Source: CAZFCK01 sp964517355
GTDB lineage: Bacteria > Desulfobacterota > Desulfovibrionia > Desulfovibrionales > Desulfovibrionaceae
Reading direction: 5' to 3'
NCBI GenBank assembly: GCA_964517355.1
Contig: CAZFCK010000028.1
Coordinates: forward strand, 1-30,369
Length of the DNA: 30,369 nt
This document shows positions 17,326-26,691 of this stretch, one piece after another. The notes under the pieces were generated by a model, which made no database searches, was not told where the DNA came from, and saw only the letters and a list, made by a program, of their open reading frames with translations. The position numbers were made by a program, and so were the translations under genes. Position 1 is the stretch's first letter, and each line of letters starts with the position of its first letter.

Positions 17326-17491
17326 GATTGACACCTTCCTGCCACGCAATTGTAACAATTGAGGAGATCATTTCATAAGCACCTCAGGGAGTAAAGAGGC
17401 ATTCTTCTCTTCGCGGAGAATTCACGACATATTCAGTAGGTAAAGATGGGGCCGCGAAGCAGGGGGGGGAGGATGGGGTGGAAGGGGCAGT

Positions 17492-17530
17492 GCGAGGGGA
17501 ACGGCCTTGAATAAAGCCTTATCCCCTCGC
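17492..17530 (-). terminator. Terminator-like hairpin after the PhoR-like kinase gene
   Basis: GCGAGGGG (17492-17499) and CCCCTCGC (17523-17530) form a perfect outer stem, with a weaker inner GGC/GCC pairing. On the minus strand it starts 20 bases after the kinase stop. It is the same size and style as the hairpins at 7706 and 10824. It separates the kinase gene from the downstream giant membrane protein gene. Confidence 0.6.
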
Positions 17531-17550
17531 ATCATGTACAATTGCTAGTG

Positions 17551-19350
17551 TTACGCGGCGTTGAGCGTGAAGGTGAAGCGCGCTCCCGAGGTGGTCCCGT
17601 CTTGCGGCGGGGACTGCACGGTGATGACGCCGTGGTAGCGTTCAAGCATGTTGCGGCATATGGAAAGGCCGAGTCCCGCGCTGCCGTCTTTGCTGGATGG
17701 ACCGCTCTGCCCCCGGTAGAATCGCTCGAATATGCGCCCCTGCTGCGGTGAGGGGATGCCGGGACCTTGGTCCTGGACGTAGATGGAAACGGTATCGCCT
17801 TCACGGGTTGCGCCGATGGTGATGGTTTGTTGCGCCGGGCCGAATTTCACCGCGTTTTCCACAAGATTGCGGAAAACGTCTTCCAGTCCCTCTTCTTCAG
17901 CGAGCACCCGCACGTCTTCCAATTCACGCTTTTCGACGATCCGGATATCCTTTTTACGGAGCATCGTATCCAGAGTGCTCAAGGCGCGTTGCAACGGGAC
18001 ACGGGGGCGGACTGCCTGTAGTTGCGCCGGGGGGGCGGCGTATTCCGCCTTGGAAAGGGCGATGAGCCGCAAGACCATGCCATGCATGTGCTGCGCGTTG
18101 CGTTGAATGATTTCCAGGAAAGACCGGTTGCGGTCGTTTGCCTCGTCGTCTTGGGTGAGGGGCATGTGCAGCAGCGTTTCCACGTAGCCCAGGATACTGG
18201 TTATGGGTGTCTTCAACTCGTGGGAAACATTGGTGACAAAGTCCCGGCGCATGTTCTCCAACCGTTTTTGTTCCGTGATGTCGCGAAACACCAGTAACAG
18301 GCGTGGAGGCGTTTCCTGCCCCGGGATGCGCTCTATACGCACGTCGAAGTGTTTTTCGCCATGAATGCGGCAATGTACCCGCAGGCTTGTTTCCGGACCG
18401 TGTGATTCCATGAGTCTGTTGATGGCGGCATGGAGTTCCGGTTCAGGCAGCACTTCCAAGGGGCGGCGGCCCGTTGCCGCGGTGATTTCCGGATAGAGTT
18501 GCGCCATGGCGTTGTTCCAGGATTCTATACGGGCTTGACCGTCGAGTGCGAGTACGCCGTCCGACATGGCGTTGAAAAGGGTTTCGAGACGATGCTTGCC
18601 GGCGTCGAGTTCCTGAACCGTCTGATTGATGTTTTCGGCCATTGTGTTCAGCGAGTCGACCAGGGGCTTGAATTCCTCACCGGGATAGAAACGGATGCGC
18701 TGTGTGTAATCTCCCTTGCCAATGGCGATGGCGGTTTCCGAAAGATCGCGCACCGAACGCATGAGCCCCCGGGAAAGCAGGATGGACAAGAGCGCTGCGC
18801 CGAGCAGCGTGAACAGAAGAATCCACCAGAGCGGTGAAGCGATGCGTTGGTATTGCTGTTGAAGTTCCGAGACGGGCACCGCCAGCCGCAGAATGCCGGC
18901 CGGCAGACCTGAAACGGCCGCCACCGGCTCCGCCACATACATGAGCTCGCGTTTGAGCGTGGCGGAGCGGCGGATGTTCATGCCGATCATCTTCTCTTGG
19001 GCCTGGATCACTTCCGGCCGGGTGGAGTGGTCCTCGAGCTGCGGCAAGGTCTTGAACGTGACTGTGGAGTCGGCAAGCACCTGCCCGTCGACAATGAACG
19101 TGATGCGGTAGCCCAAATGCTTGCCCAGGTCTGTGATCCAGGTGTCGAACTCCGCTTCATTGCTGAAGGGCGGATGTTCGGTGATGAGCCAGGCGACCAT
19201 CTTAAGTTGTTGCACGGCGGATTGCCGGGTTTCGTTTTGCAGTCCTTCCTGCAGCGCGGGCCGTATGGCGAAGAACGCGGAGAGCAAGGCCAGCACGAGA
19301 AGGGAACAAAATCCGATGGACATTCGTGTACGAAAAGAAAGTGGTTTCAT
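17551..19350 (-). CDS. PhoR-like membrane sensor histidine kinase
   Basis: The 599 residues run in order: membrane segment (about 12-30), periplasmic sensor region, second membrane segment (about 172-192), HAMP linker (about 193-245), PAS domain with PAC end (about 255-360, LLVFRDITEQKRLE), HisKA with phospho-accepting His377 (NVSHELKTPITSILGYVETLL), and HATPase_c (NLVENAVKFGP, DQGPGIP, GLGLSICRNML). This is the architecture of PhoR, the phosphate-starvation sensor kinase. Divergent genes for a PiT phosphate permease and DUF47 protein support a phosphate role. No response regulator gene (phoB) adjoins it, so its partner is elsewhere. ATG 19350 has only a weak GGA Shine-Dalgarno. Confidence 0.88.
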   Translation of the reverse strand: MKPLSFRTRMSIGFCSLLVLALLSAFFAIRPALQEGLQNETRQSAVQQLKMVAWLITEHPPFSNEAEFDTWITDLGKHLGYRITFIVDGQVLADSTVTFKTLPQLEDHSTRPEVIQAQEKMIGMNIRRSATLKRELMYVAEPVAAVSGLPAGILRLAVPVSELQQQYQRIASPLWWILLFTLLGAALLSILLSRGLMRSVRDLSETAIAIGKGDYTQRIRFYPGEEFKPLVDSLNTMAENINQTVQELDAGKHRLETLFNAMSDGVLALDGQARIESWNNAMAQLYPEITAATGRRPLEVLPEPELHAAINRLMESHGPETSLRVHCRIHGEKHFDVRIERIPGQETPPRLLLVFRDITEQKRLENMRRDFVTNVSHELKTPITSILGYVETLLHMPLTQDDEANDRNRSFLEIIQRNAQHMHGMVLRLIALSKAEYAAPPAQLQAVRPRVPLQRALSTLDTMLRKKDIRIVEKRELEDVRVLAEEEGLEDVFRNLVENAVKFGPAQQTITIGATREGDTVSIYVQDQGPGIPSPQQGRIFERFYRGQSGPSSKDGSAGLGLSICRNMLERYHGVITVQSPPQDGTTSGARFTFTLNAA

Positions 19351-19544
19351 AATGTATCCAGAGGGAATATTGAAAAAACGTGCAAGTTCCCATAGTGGTT
19401 TGAAGTTGAAAGAACGTCTTCTGTTTTGACAAGCCGTTTGAGTCGTTATACAGGTCGCTGGCGACTTATTGCGTTTACCTCATTAAAAACGAACTGGCCC
19501 CTGCCGCGTTAGCGGCGATGTATCCTTAAGCAAGGCCGAATCCA

Positions 19545-20780
19545 ATGAACCTTTACGATGTGTTCCTGTTGCTTTCAATTTTAGCCGGTTTACTCATGGC
19601 GTTCAACCTTGGCGCCAATGATGTGGCCAACTCCATGGCGTCCGCCGTGGGCGCGCGGGCCATCACCGTGCGCCAGGCCGTGATCATCGCCGCGGTGTTG
19701 AATTTCGTGGGCGCCACGTTTCTCGGCGCCCATGTAACCTCCACAATCAGTAAAGGCATCATCAATCCCGATCTTATCGGTGATCCAACGATTATGATGA
19801 TCGGTATGTTCTCCGCGCTGTTGTCCGCGGGTGTCTGGGTGTTGATCGCCACGCTTACGTCATTGCCTGTGTCCTCCACGCATTCCATTGTGGGCAGCAT
19901 TTTGGGATTCGGTTTTGTTGCCGGCGGTCCGGGAGTGGTGCATTGGTGGAAACTTTTAGGCATTGTCGCGTCGTGGATTGTTTCACCCTTTATTGGAGGC
20001 ATTATTGCATTTATTGTTTTTACTCAAATCCGCAAACGTATTCTCTTTGGCGAGAATTTGTACAAGCAAACCCTGCGTTGGGCGCCGATATGGGTAATGG
20101 TTACAGTGGTATTGGTATTTTTTTCTTTCTTTTACAAAACGCCCCTGGGGAGCAATATGCATTTGCACCCGGCGGTACAGGTGCTTATCGCTGTTTTGCT
20201 GTGCATCGCATCTTATGTGGCGGGACGTTGGATGGTCAACAAGTACATGGCGCCGTTGGGCAATTCCGCAGAGAGCGTGGAATCGATTTTTCGCAGATTG
20301 CAAGTGGGCACGTCCTGTTATGTCGCCCTCTCGCAAGGGGCCAATGACGTTGCCAACGCCATCGGCCCGGTGGCCGCGGTCTACATGATCGCCAAGGGCG
20401 CCGGGTTCGTGGCCAAGGCCGACGTCCCGCTCTGGCTGCTCGCTTTGGGAGGCTGCGGCATCGCCGTTGGTATTGCTCTTTTAGGGTATAAGGTTATGGT
20501 TACCGTGGGCGAACGCATCACCACCTTGAACAACACTCGCGGATTTGCCGTGGATTTCGGCGCCGCGACCACGGTGCTGCTCGCTTCCAATCTTGGGTTG
20601 CCGGTATCGACGACGCACGCGGCTGTGGGATCGGTTGTGGGCGTGGGGTTGGCCCGAGGTTTTCAAGCCGTGGATTTGCGCGTTTTGGGCAAGATCGTTG
20701 TCTACTGGGTGATAACCGTGCCCGTGGCGGCCTTTACAAGTATTGTCATCTTTCAGCTGTTGAAGTGGTTTTGTCTATGA
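19545..20780 (+). CDS. pit: PiT-family inorganic phosphate permease
   Basis: This 411-residue membrane protein of the PiT (PHO4) family is a low-affinity phosphate, or metal-phosphate, symporter. Two copies of the family signature GANDVAN mark the internal duplication: NLGANDVANSMASAVG near the N-terminus and SQGANDVANAIGPVAA in the second half. About ten membrane segments are visible. LPVSSTHS and LPVSTTHA, the other duplicated motif, are both intact. ATG 19545 follows AAGG. The next gene, a DUF47 protein, begins 40 bases after the stop, and a PhoR-like kinase is divergently transcribed 194 bases upstream. Confidence 0.93.
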   Translation: MNLYDVFLLLSILAGLLMAFNLGANDVANSMASAVGARAITVRQAVIIAAVLNFVGATFLGAHVTSTISKGIINPDLIGDPTIMMIGMFSALLSAGVWVLIATLTSLPVSSTHSIVGSILGFGFVAGGPGVVHWWKLLGIVASWIVSPFIGGIIAFIVFTQIRKRILFGENLYKQTLRWAPIWVMVTVVLVFFSFFYKTPLGSNMHLHPAVQVLIAVLLCIASYVAGRWMVNKYMAPLGNSAESVESIFRRLQVGTSCYVALSQGANDVANAIGPVAAVYMIAKGAGFVAKADVPLWLLALGGCGIAVGIALLGYKVMVTVGERITTLNNTRGFAVDFGAATTVLLASNLGLPVSTTHAAVGSVVGVGLARGFQAVDLRVLGKIVVYWVITVPVAAFTSIVIFQLLKWFCL

Positions 20781-20819
20781 TTGCAAACGGGTTTGGCGCC
20801 CGTAACGGAGGAACATACC

Positions 20820-21494
20820 ATGCTGCGCATTCCTTTTTTCGGACTCATCTCGCCCCGCACGCCTTGGGAAAAGCTGCAAGCCCATTATGACAAGATAAAC
20901 GAGGGCATGCAGCTGATAGAGGACGCCTTGGAATGTTATATTCTCCGGGGTGCCGGATGTTCCGGATTTCAAGAACTCACCGAAAAAGTGCATGAGGTGG
21001 AAAGCCAGGCGGATAAGATCAAGCGCAACATCCGCAATCATCTGCCCAGCGGTTTGTTTGTCGTGGTTGATAAGACCTTGTTTTTTCAATATACGCGCAG
21101 TCAGGACAATATTCTGGATGACGGCCAGGTCGCTTTGAATTGGTTGACCATGCGGCCAGTGATCATTCCTGAAAACCAGAGGGCAATGCTTCAGGAACTG
21201 CTCTCCGAGGTGCACGAAACAGTGAAACTGTTGCGCCCCGCTTTGGATTCGACCATTGATCTCTTGCTGGGCAAGCATTACGAACGGCAGGCGACGAAAG
21301 AGGCGTGCCGCGCGGTGCGGCGGCAGCATCAAAAAGTATGGATGCTTGAAGCCAAAGTCGTGGCCGCGATTTACAATTCCGATCTAGAGTTCAAGGATAT
21401 CTATCAGTTGACGCGCTTTGCCGAGGAACTCGGAGGAATGAGCCACAATACCGAGGGGTGTGCCGATTTGCTGCGGGCCATGATCGCGCGGTAG
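20820..21494 (+). CDS. DUF47 family PhoU-like protein, PiT partner
   Basis: This soluble helical protein of about 224 residues belongs to the DUF47/TIGR00153 PhoU-like group, which is almost always encoded beside PiT permeases and thought to regulate them. Typical features are FFGLISPRTPWEKLQAHYDK, VHEVESQADKIKRNIRNHL, LFFQYTRSQDNILDDGQ and a C-terminal RFAEELGGMSHNTEGCADLL. The ATG at 20820 follows GGAGGAA with good spacing and removes 13 spurious residues from the longest frame. It is the second gene of the pit operon. A weak hairpin GTTTTC/GAAAAC at 21520-21535 may end the transcript. Confidence 0.92.
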   Translation: MLRIPFFGLISPRTPWEKLQAHYDKINEGMQLIEDALECYILRGAGCSGFQELTEKVHEVESQADKIKRNIRNHLPSGLFVVVDKTLFFQYTRSQDNILDDGQVALNWLTMRPVIIPENQRAMLQELLSEVHETVKLLRPALDSTIDLLLGKHYERQATKEACRAVRRQHQKVWMLEAKVVAAIYNSDLEFKDIYQLTRFAEELGGMSHNTEGCADLLRAMIAR

Positions 21495-21519
21495 GATTCC
21501 GGTTTGTTTTTTACGGACA

Positions 21520-21535
21520 GTTTTCCTGTGAAAAC
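21520..21535 (+). terminator. Weak hairpin after the pit operon
   Basis: GTTTTC (21520-21525) and GAAAAC (21530-21535) form a 6 bp stem with a CTGT loop, followed by ATCCTTTTCT. It lies 26 bases past the DUF47 stop. The AT-rich stem makes it a weak candidate. Confidence 0.3.
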
Positions 21536-21770
21536 ATCCTTTTCTGCGTAATTATTCTTTATTTTTTTATAGATATTGGCCGAGGGTACGTGTTTTGTCT
21601 ATGCACGGATCTCGGCCTTTCCCTTTTTTACTCATCTTGCATATCGCATTTGTGTTGCTCCTGTGATAAGTTGCCTATGGGAAAGGTCGCAAGGGCGTCG
21701 CCCAGTGCCGTGGCGGCGCTGCATTTCGCCATGAAGGACGCCGGTGAGGGCAATTCCCGGAGGAGGTAAC

Positions 21771-24254
21771 TTGTGCAGCAATTTCTGTGGGTTGGACGCG
21801 GATAAGATCACCTATTGCAAAATGAGGTGCGCTTTGGACGCCGTAGCCGAGGCTGTTTTGTGGACCGACACGCAAGGCATGGTGCAGTGGTGCAACCAGC
21901 CGTGCTTGAGAATGCTCGGAAAGCCGCATGCCCTGGTAGTGCAGCGGCCGGTGCATGAGGCCTTCCCTTTGTGGCGAAAAGGAACGCTGCTTTCCAGCAG
22001 CGAACATCCCCTTATGCGTTGCCTTGGGGAACAGAAAGGCGACAGCGACGTATATTCAATGAGCAGGGGCGCAATGGAATTGCTCATTGAAACAATGCCG
22101 CTGGCAATAAACTGTAACGCCGGCGGCGCGATGCTGATAGCGCATGACATGTCCTGGGTGCGGGAAGAGGAACTCTCTCGTGTTCAGGCCGCGGCCCTGG
22201 GAGCTGCCGTAAACGCCATTGTCTTTTTGGACCGTGATGCGACAATCAGCTGGTGCAATAACGCCTTCACAAAAATGACGGGATACTCTTTTGAGGAAGT
22301 GGCGGGACGCGGACTGCATATGCTGCATCCGAAAAAAAAAGGTACGGCCTTTTACCGCGATTTGTGGTCCCTTGTGCTCTCGGGCAAGTCCTGGCAGGGC
22401 GAACTGGTTAACCGCCGCAAGGACGGCACCCTGTATCACACCTATCAGATCATCACTCCTGTGCTTGGGGAATTCGGGGAGATCAGCAATTTTATCGTCA
22501 TTCAGCAGGATGTGACCGACCAGGCGGCCACCAAGCTGGCCCTTGCGGAACGCGAGGCCCTGCTGCGCGCCATTTTCGACAATGCCGCGGATGCGATTGT
22601 CACAGTTGATTTCAACGGCGTTATCCAAAACGCAAATCAAGCCACAAAGCACATTTTCGGCTACAGTCCCGATGCATTGCAGGGAAAAAGCCTCGCGCTG
22701 CTTATACCTTCCGCTTTGAACCCCGATTACCCGGACGAAATGGCCATGCTGTTCAATGCCATGAGCGAACAGCCCATTAAACGGAGCAGCGAGGTTTTCG
22801 CTCTGCGCAGCACTGGCGACCAGTTTCCGGCTGAGCTCTCGGCGGGGGCGGTGCGCGCTGGTGAAATCCGCCTGATCACGGTCATTATCCGGGACATCAC
22901 GGCACGCAAGGACGATGCGCGCGCCATCAGGCAACTCAACGAAGAGCTTGAAGAACGTGTGACCCAGCGCACCAAGGACCTCAAGCACAAAACAGAGCAG
23001 CTTTGCCAGGAAATCCACGAGCGAAAATTGATAGAAAAAGAAGTGCGCAACAAACATCAGCTGCTTCTGGACATTTTGGAGGGCATTGGCGGGGCTTTTT
23101 TCGTAGTTGATGATGCCACCGGCGAACTGGTGGAAATCAATTCCATTGCCCAGCGCATGTTTGATGTGAACAGGCAGGACATGCTGCACGCGCATCCTAT
23201 GCAACTGAAAAATTTCATTGAGGAATATCCCCAAGTGTTTCGCGGGGGCGTGGCGCTTCATCCCTCGTACGAGGAAACCGTTCTGCGCATCCCTTCCGGG
23301 CGGCAGATTCCGGTGGCGCGTCATTATTTGCCCATGGAACTTGAGGGAAAACCGCATCACGCCGTCATTCTTTTCGACATCACGGAACGGCGCACATTGG
23401 AGCGCAAACTTTCCATCGCGCAAAAACTCGAATCCATCGGCTTGCTCGCTTCAGGCATCTCCCATGAGATCAACACGCCCATTCAATATGTGGGGGACAG
23501 CCTGCGCTTCATTCTCGATAGCTGGAAAGACATGGCCGCCGTGTTGGCAGGATATAAGCACTTGGAAGGTCTTTGCCGCGAAGCGGGGCAGTTCCGGGAA
23601 GCGCTGGACCAGATTGAGGACATCAACCTGGATGCGGATCTGGAATTCTTGGAGGAAGAAGTGCCTAAATCCTGCACGCGGGCTCTGGAAGGGGTGGGAC
23701 GTGTGGCGACGATCGTCTTGGCTATGAAGAAATTTTCTCATCCCGGTGGATTGGAAAAAAAGGCCGTGGATATCAACAGCGCGGTGGAGACAACGGTCAC
23801 CGTGTCGAAAAACGAGTGGAAATATGTGGCGGACGTGAAACTCGAGCTGGATCATGATTTGCCTCTGGTTTCCGTGTTGCCGGGAGATTTGAACCAGGTG
23901 TTGCTCAATGTGGTCATCAACGCGGCCCATGCCATTGCCGAAAAGGTGGGGAACAGCGGGGACAAGGGCTTGATTGCCATAAAAACGGGGGTGGAGGGCG
24001 CAGCGGCGGTGATCCGCATCTCGGATACCGGCGTCGGTATCCGCCCCGAAGATAAAGACCGTATCTTCGATCCCTTTTTCACCACCAAGGAAGTGGGCAG
24101 GGGCACGGGACAAGGATTGGCCATTGTGCACGATATCGTTGTGGATAAGCATGGGGGCGCCATAGATGTGGAATCGGAGATGGGCGTTGGAACGAGCTTT
24201 AGTATCTATATTCCTCTCAATTTGACGGCGGAAAAAACCGCTTCGCCTTTATAG
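21771..24254 (+). CDS. Soluble four-PAS sensor histidine kinase
   Basis: This cytoplasmic kinase of 827 residues has no membrane segment. In order it has four PAS or PAS-like domains: a cysteine-rich first (CSNFCGLDADKITYCKMRC, then about 20-110), a second starting LGAAVNAIVFLDRD, a third starting LLRAIFDNAADAIV, and a fourth starting ILEGIGGAFFVVDD after a coiled coil (LNEELEERVTQRTKDL). HisKA carries His565 in SGISHEINTPIQYV, and HATPase_c shows LNVVINAAHAIAEK, DTGVGI and GQGLAIVHDIVVDKHGG. I chose TTG 21771 because GGAGGAGG sits 4-5 bases before it; GTG 21744 lies upstream of that site. It heads an operon with two response regulators starting 19 bases later. Confidence 0.9.
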   Translation: MCSNFCGLDADKITYCKMRCALDAVAEAVLWTDTQGMVQWCNQPCLRMLGKPHALVVQRPVHEAFPLWRKGTLLSSSEHPLMRCLGEQKGDSDVYSMSRGAMELLIETMPLAINCNAGGAMLIAHDMSWVREEELSRVQAAALGAAVNAIVFLDRDATISWCNNAFTKMTGYSFEEVAGRGLHMLHPKKKGTAFYRDLWSLVLSGKSWQGELVNRRKDGTLYHTYQIITPVLGEFGEISNFIVIQQDVTDQAATKLALAEREALLRAIFDNAADAIVTVDFNGVIQNANQATKHIFGYSPDALQGKSLALLIPSALNPDYPDEMAMLFNAMSEQPIKRSSEVFALRSTGDQFPAELSAGAVRAGEIRLITVIIRDITARKDDARAIRQLNEELEERVTQRTKDLKHKTEQLCQEIHERKLIEKEVRNKHQLLLDILEGIGGAFFVVDDATGELVEINSIAQRMFDVNRQDMLHAHPMQLKNFIEEYPQVFRGGVALHPSYEETVLRIPSGRQIPVARHYLPMELEGKPHHAVILFDITERRTLERKLSIAQKLESIGLLASGISHEINTPIQYVGDSLRFILDSWKDMAAVLAGYKHLEGLCREAGQFREALDQIEDINLDADLEFLEEEVPKSCTRALEGVGRVATIVLAMKKFSHPGGLEKKAVDINSAVETTVTVSKNEWKYVADVKLELDHDLPLVSVLPGDLNQVLLNVVINAAHAIAEKVGNSGDKGLIAIKTGVEGAAAVIRISDTGVGIRPEDKDRIFDPFFTTKEVGRGTGQGLAIVHDIVVDKHGGAIDVESEMGVGTSFSIYIPLNLTAEKTASPL

Positions 24255-24273
24255 ATCGTCTAAGGTATTTAAA

Positions 24274-25488
24274 ATGAAAAAGAAAATACTTTTTGTGGAC
24301 GATGACATCCATCTCTTGGAAGGCTTTCGCGTCAACCTGCGCAGCAAACGTTCGGTGTGGGACACACGGTTCGTGACCAGCGGAAAGGACGCCTTGGAAC
24401 AACTCAAGGAACAAACGTTCGACGTAGTGGTTACGGACATGCGCATGCCGGGTATGGATGGCGCAACTCTGCTTGAACAAGTGCAGCAGATACAACCCGG
24501 CGCCATACGCATTGTGCTTTCGGGCTACTCTGATACCGAGGCCGTGTTGCGTACCGCTAAACCTGCCCACCAATATCTGGCCAAACCCTGTTCCATGGAT
24601 GTTCTCATCAATACATTGGAACGCGCGTTGCGGTTGCAAGGCATCCTTACAGAAAAAAAACTCCGCAAGGTCATTAACCGCATAGACGCCTTGCCGGCGT
24701 TGCCCAGCACCTATACGGAGCTGTTGCGGGAACTGCAAAACAATGAACCTTCGCTGACGTACATAGCAAGCTTGGTCGAGCGCGACCCCGGAGTGTGCGC
24801 CACGCTTCTCAAACTTGTCAATTCCGCTTTCTTCGGTCTGTACGAGCACATAGACACGCCTTCCAGGGCCGTTATGCTTCTGGGCACGGAAACATTGAAG
24901 GGATTGTTGCTGGGTGTGCATCTTTTGGCGGAATTTCGAGGCGTGTCTTTCAAGAATGTTTCTTTTGAACGACTTTGGGCGCACAGTTTTCGCACGGCCA
25001 CCTTCGCCAGGGCCATAGCCGCCATGGAAAGCAAGGATAAGGATTTTATTGATAGCTGCCATGTTGCCGGACTATTGCATGATGTCGGCAAGTTGGTGCT
25101 CGTGAGGGAATTCAAGTCGCGTTATCTTGAAGTGTTGCGGGCCGTGCAGGAAGAAGGGCGGCTGATCTTCGAAGCCGAAAATGAATTGTTCGGCGTGAGC
25201 CACGCGGAGGTGGGAGCCTATCTGCTGGGCGTCTGGAATCTTTCGGAGCAGGTTATTTTCAGCGTGTATAACCATCATCATGTGGCGACCTGTGATTCCT
25301 ACGATTTTGATTGCCCGCTGTGCGTGCACGTGGCGGACTACTTGGAGCATGAGCTTGTCATTTTGAATCAGAACTACAAACAACCTCTTGTGAACGTTGA
25401 GCAACTGGAAGAACGTGGTCTGGTGGACAAACTGCCGTCATGGCGCGAACGCTGCGAGGAGTTGTTGGAACGTGAGCACGAAAGCTAG
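24274..25488 (+). CDS. Response regulator with HDOD output domain
   Basis: The 404 residues comprise a receiver domain (1-120; VDDD acidic pocket, phospho-acceptor Asp55 in VVVTDMRMPGMDG, Lys in LAKPC) and an HDOD domain from about 140 (LPALPSTYTELLRELQNNEPS, VERDPGVCATLLKLVNSAFFG). Many HDOD domains lack the metal-binding HD pair, but here GLLHDVGK keeps His269/Asp270, so phosphohydrolase activity cannot be dismissed. It is likely phosphorylated by the kinase encoded just upstream. HDOD response regulators are usually tied to c-di-GMP or second-messenger signalling; the target here is unknown. The last 17 bases overlap the next gene. Confidence 0.88.
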   Translation: MKKKILFVDDDIHLLEGFRVNLRSKRSVWDTRFVTSGKDALEQLKEQTFDVVVTDMRMPGMDGATLLEQVQQIQPGAIRIVLSGYSDTEAVLRTAKPAHQYLAKPCSMDVLINTLERALRLQGILTEKKLRKVINRIDALPALPSTYTELLRELQNNEPSLTYIASLVERDPGVCATLLKLVNSAFFGLYEHIDTPSRAVMLLGTETLKGLLLGVHLLAEFRGVSFKNVSFERLWAHSFRTATFARAIAAMESKDKDFIDSCHVAGLLHDVGKLVLVREFKSRYLEVLRAVQEEGRLIFEAENELFGVSHAEVGAYLLGVWNLSEQVIFSVYNHHHVATCDSYDFDCPLCVHVADYLEHELVILNQNYKQPLVNVEQLEERGLVDKLPSWRERCEELLEREHES

Positions 25489-26593
25489 AGTCCTGTTTGT
25501 TGACGACGAGGCCAACATTTTAGACACCTTTCGCACTTCCTTGCGTAAGCTCTATGCGGTGGACACGGCTCTTGGTCCAGAGATTGGGTTGCAAAAAGTG
25601 AAATCCGAAGGACCCTGGGCGGTGGTTGTTTCGGATCTCAAAATGCCGGGAATGGACGGGATAGAATTTCTCGCCAAGGTCCAAACCCTTGCCCCTGACA
25701 CGGTGCGCGTGATGCTCACCGGATTCGCCGATCTTGAAACCTCCATTCAGGCAGTGAACAAGGGGCAGGTCTTTCGGTTTCTCACCAAGCCCACCCCTCT
25801 CGATGAGCTGAAGCAAACCCTTGAGGTCTGTATTCGGCAATACAATCTGATCACCGCTGAAAAAACGTTGCTGAAGGGAACCCTGCGCGGCAGCGTTCAG
25901 GTTCTGGTTGATGTGTTGGCGCTTGCCTCTCCGGAAGCATTTGGCCGCAGTGAGCGGATCAAGCGCCTGGCTATGCGCGTGGGGAACAGTTTGAATGCGA
26001 AGAGCCTCCTGCATTTGGAAATGGCCGCCATGCTTTCTCTTTTGGGGTGCATTTCCCTGCCTGAAGAATTGTTGCATAACTATTACGCGGGGCAGGTTTT
26101 GACTCCGGAGGAAAAACAACTCCTGCAGGCCCACCCGAGCATCGCCGCGGCGTTGTTGAGCAATATTCCCAGGCTGGAGCCGGTCATTGAGATAATTTTG
26201 AACCAGAACGACACATTGAGAACAAATCCCCAGCTTTCACTGGAGTCGCAGATACTCAACGCCGTCATGGAGTATGACCGGAGAAATTTTTTACTCAAAG
26301 ACAGGCGTGAATCCGTGAAATCCATGTTGGATACACAGGCATATGACAAGGCCGTACTTGCGGCGTTGCTTAAATCCGCCGCCCTGGAGGAAAATTTTAC
26401 GGCTGCGGAATTGTCTGTGAACAGGTTGGTGACCGGCATGCTTATCGATCAGGATCTATACACCAAAACCGGGATGCTGCTGATGGCACGAGGGCAGGAG
26501 ATCCAGGACGCCGCCTTGGCCAGGCTGGTCACGTTTTCTGAAAGTGGCCAGATTCCCGCCACGCTGCGGGTGTTGGTGCCCCATGGGGGGTGA
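25472..26593 (+). CDS. Response regulator with eroded HD-GYP-like output domain
   Basis: The receiver domain (1-120) has the VDDE pocket, phospho-acceptor Asp55 (VVVSDLKMPGMDG) and Lys in FLTKPTP. The C-terminal part aligns with HD-GYP phosphodiesterases: EAFGRSERIKRLAMRVG, LHLEMAAMLSLLGCISLPEELL and LTPEEKQLLQAHPSIAAALL. However the HDxGK metal motif is replaced by SLLGC and the HHE/GYP part by LNQNDTL, so it should not hydrolyse c-di-GMP. I chose GTG 25472 because GAGGAG lies 10 bases before it and the protein then begins STKARVLFVDDE; the longer frame runs inside the previous gene. The two genes overlap by 17 bases. A binding or scaffolding role is inferred. Confidence 0.85.
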   Translation: MSTKARVLFVDDEANILDTFRTSLRKLYAVDTALGPEIGLQKVKSEGPWAVVVSDLKMPGMDGIEFLAKVQTLAPDTVRVMLTGFADLETSIQAVNKGQVFRFLTKPTPLDELKQTLEVCIRQYNLITAEKTLLKGTLRGSVQVLVDVLALASPEAFGRSERIKRLAMRVGNSLNAKSLLHLEMAAMLSLLGCISLPEELLHNYYAGQVLTPEEKQLLQAHPSIAAALLSNIPRLEPVIEIILNQNDTLRTNPQLSLESQILNAVMEYDRRNFLLKDRRESVKSMLDTQAYDKAVLAALLKSAALEENFTAAELSVNRLVTGMLIDQDLYTKTGMLLMARGQEIQDAALARLVTFSESGQIPATLRVLVPHGG

Positions 26594-26691
26594 TGTGCCC
26601 TGACTCTCAAGGAGCGAGGGGCTTTTCGCATTGCGCAGCATCGGCGTTGAGCGCATCCCTGCTTTATTCAAGCACAATCTCCTCTGGCCGT

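Noticed and set aside
19426..19452. TTGACA ... TATACA as a promoter for pit
   Set aside because: The spacer is only 15 bases, below the usual 16-18, so it was not called.
21678..21769. 30-codon frame ending two bases before the PAS kinase TTG
   Set aside because: The product (MGKVARASPSAVAAL at the start) lacks a Shine-Dalgarno and motifs. Coupling to the kinase is possible but not supported.
22056..23423. 455-codon minus-strand frame opposite the PAS kinase
   Set aside because: The product has no recognisable motif, while the + strand frame has clear PAS and kinase motifs.
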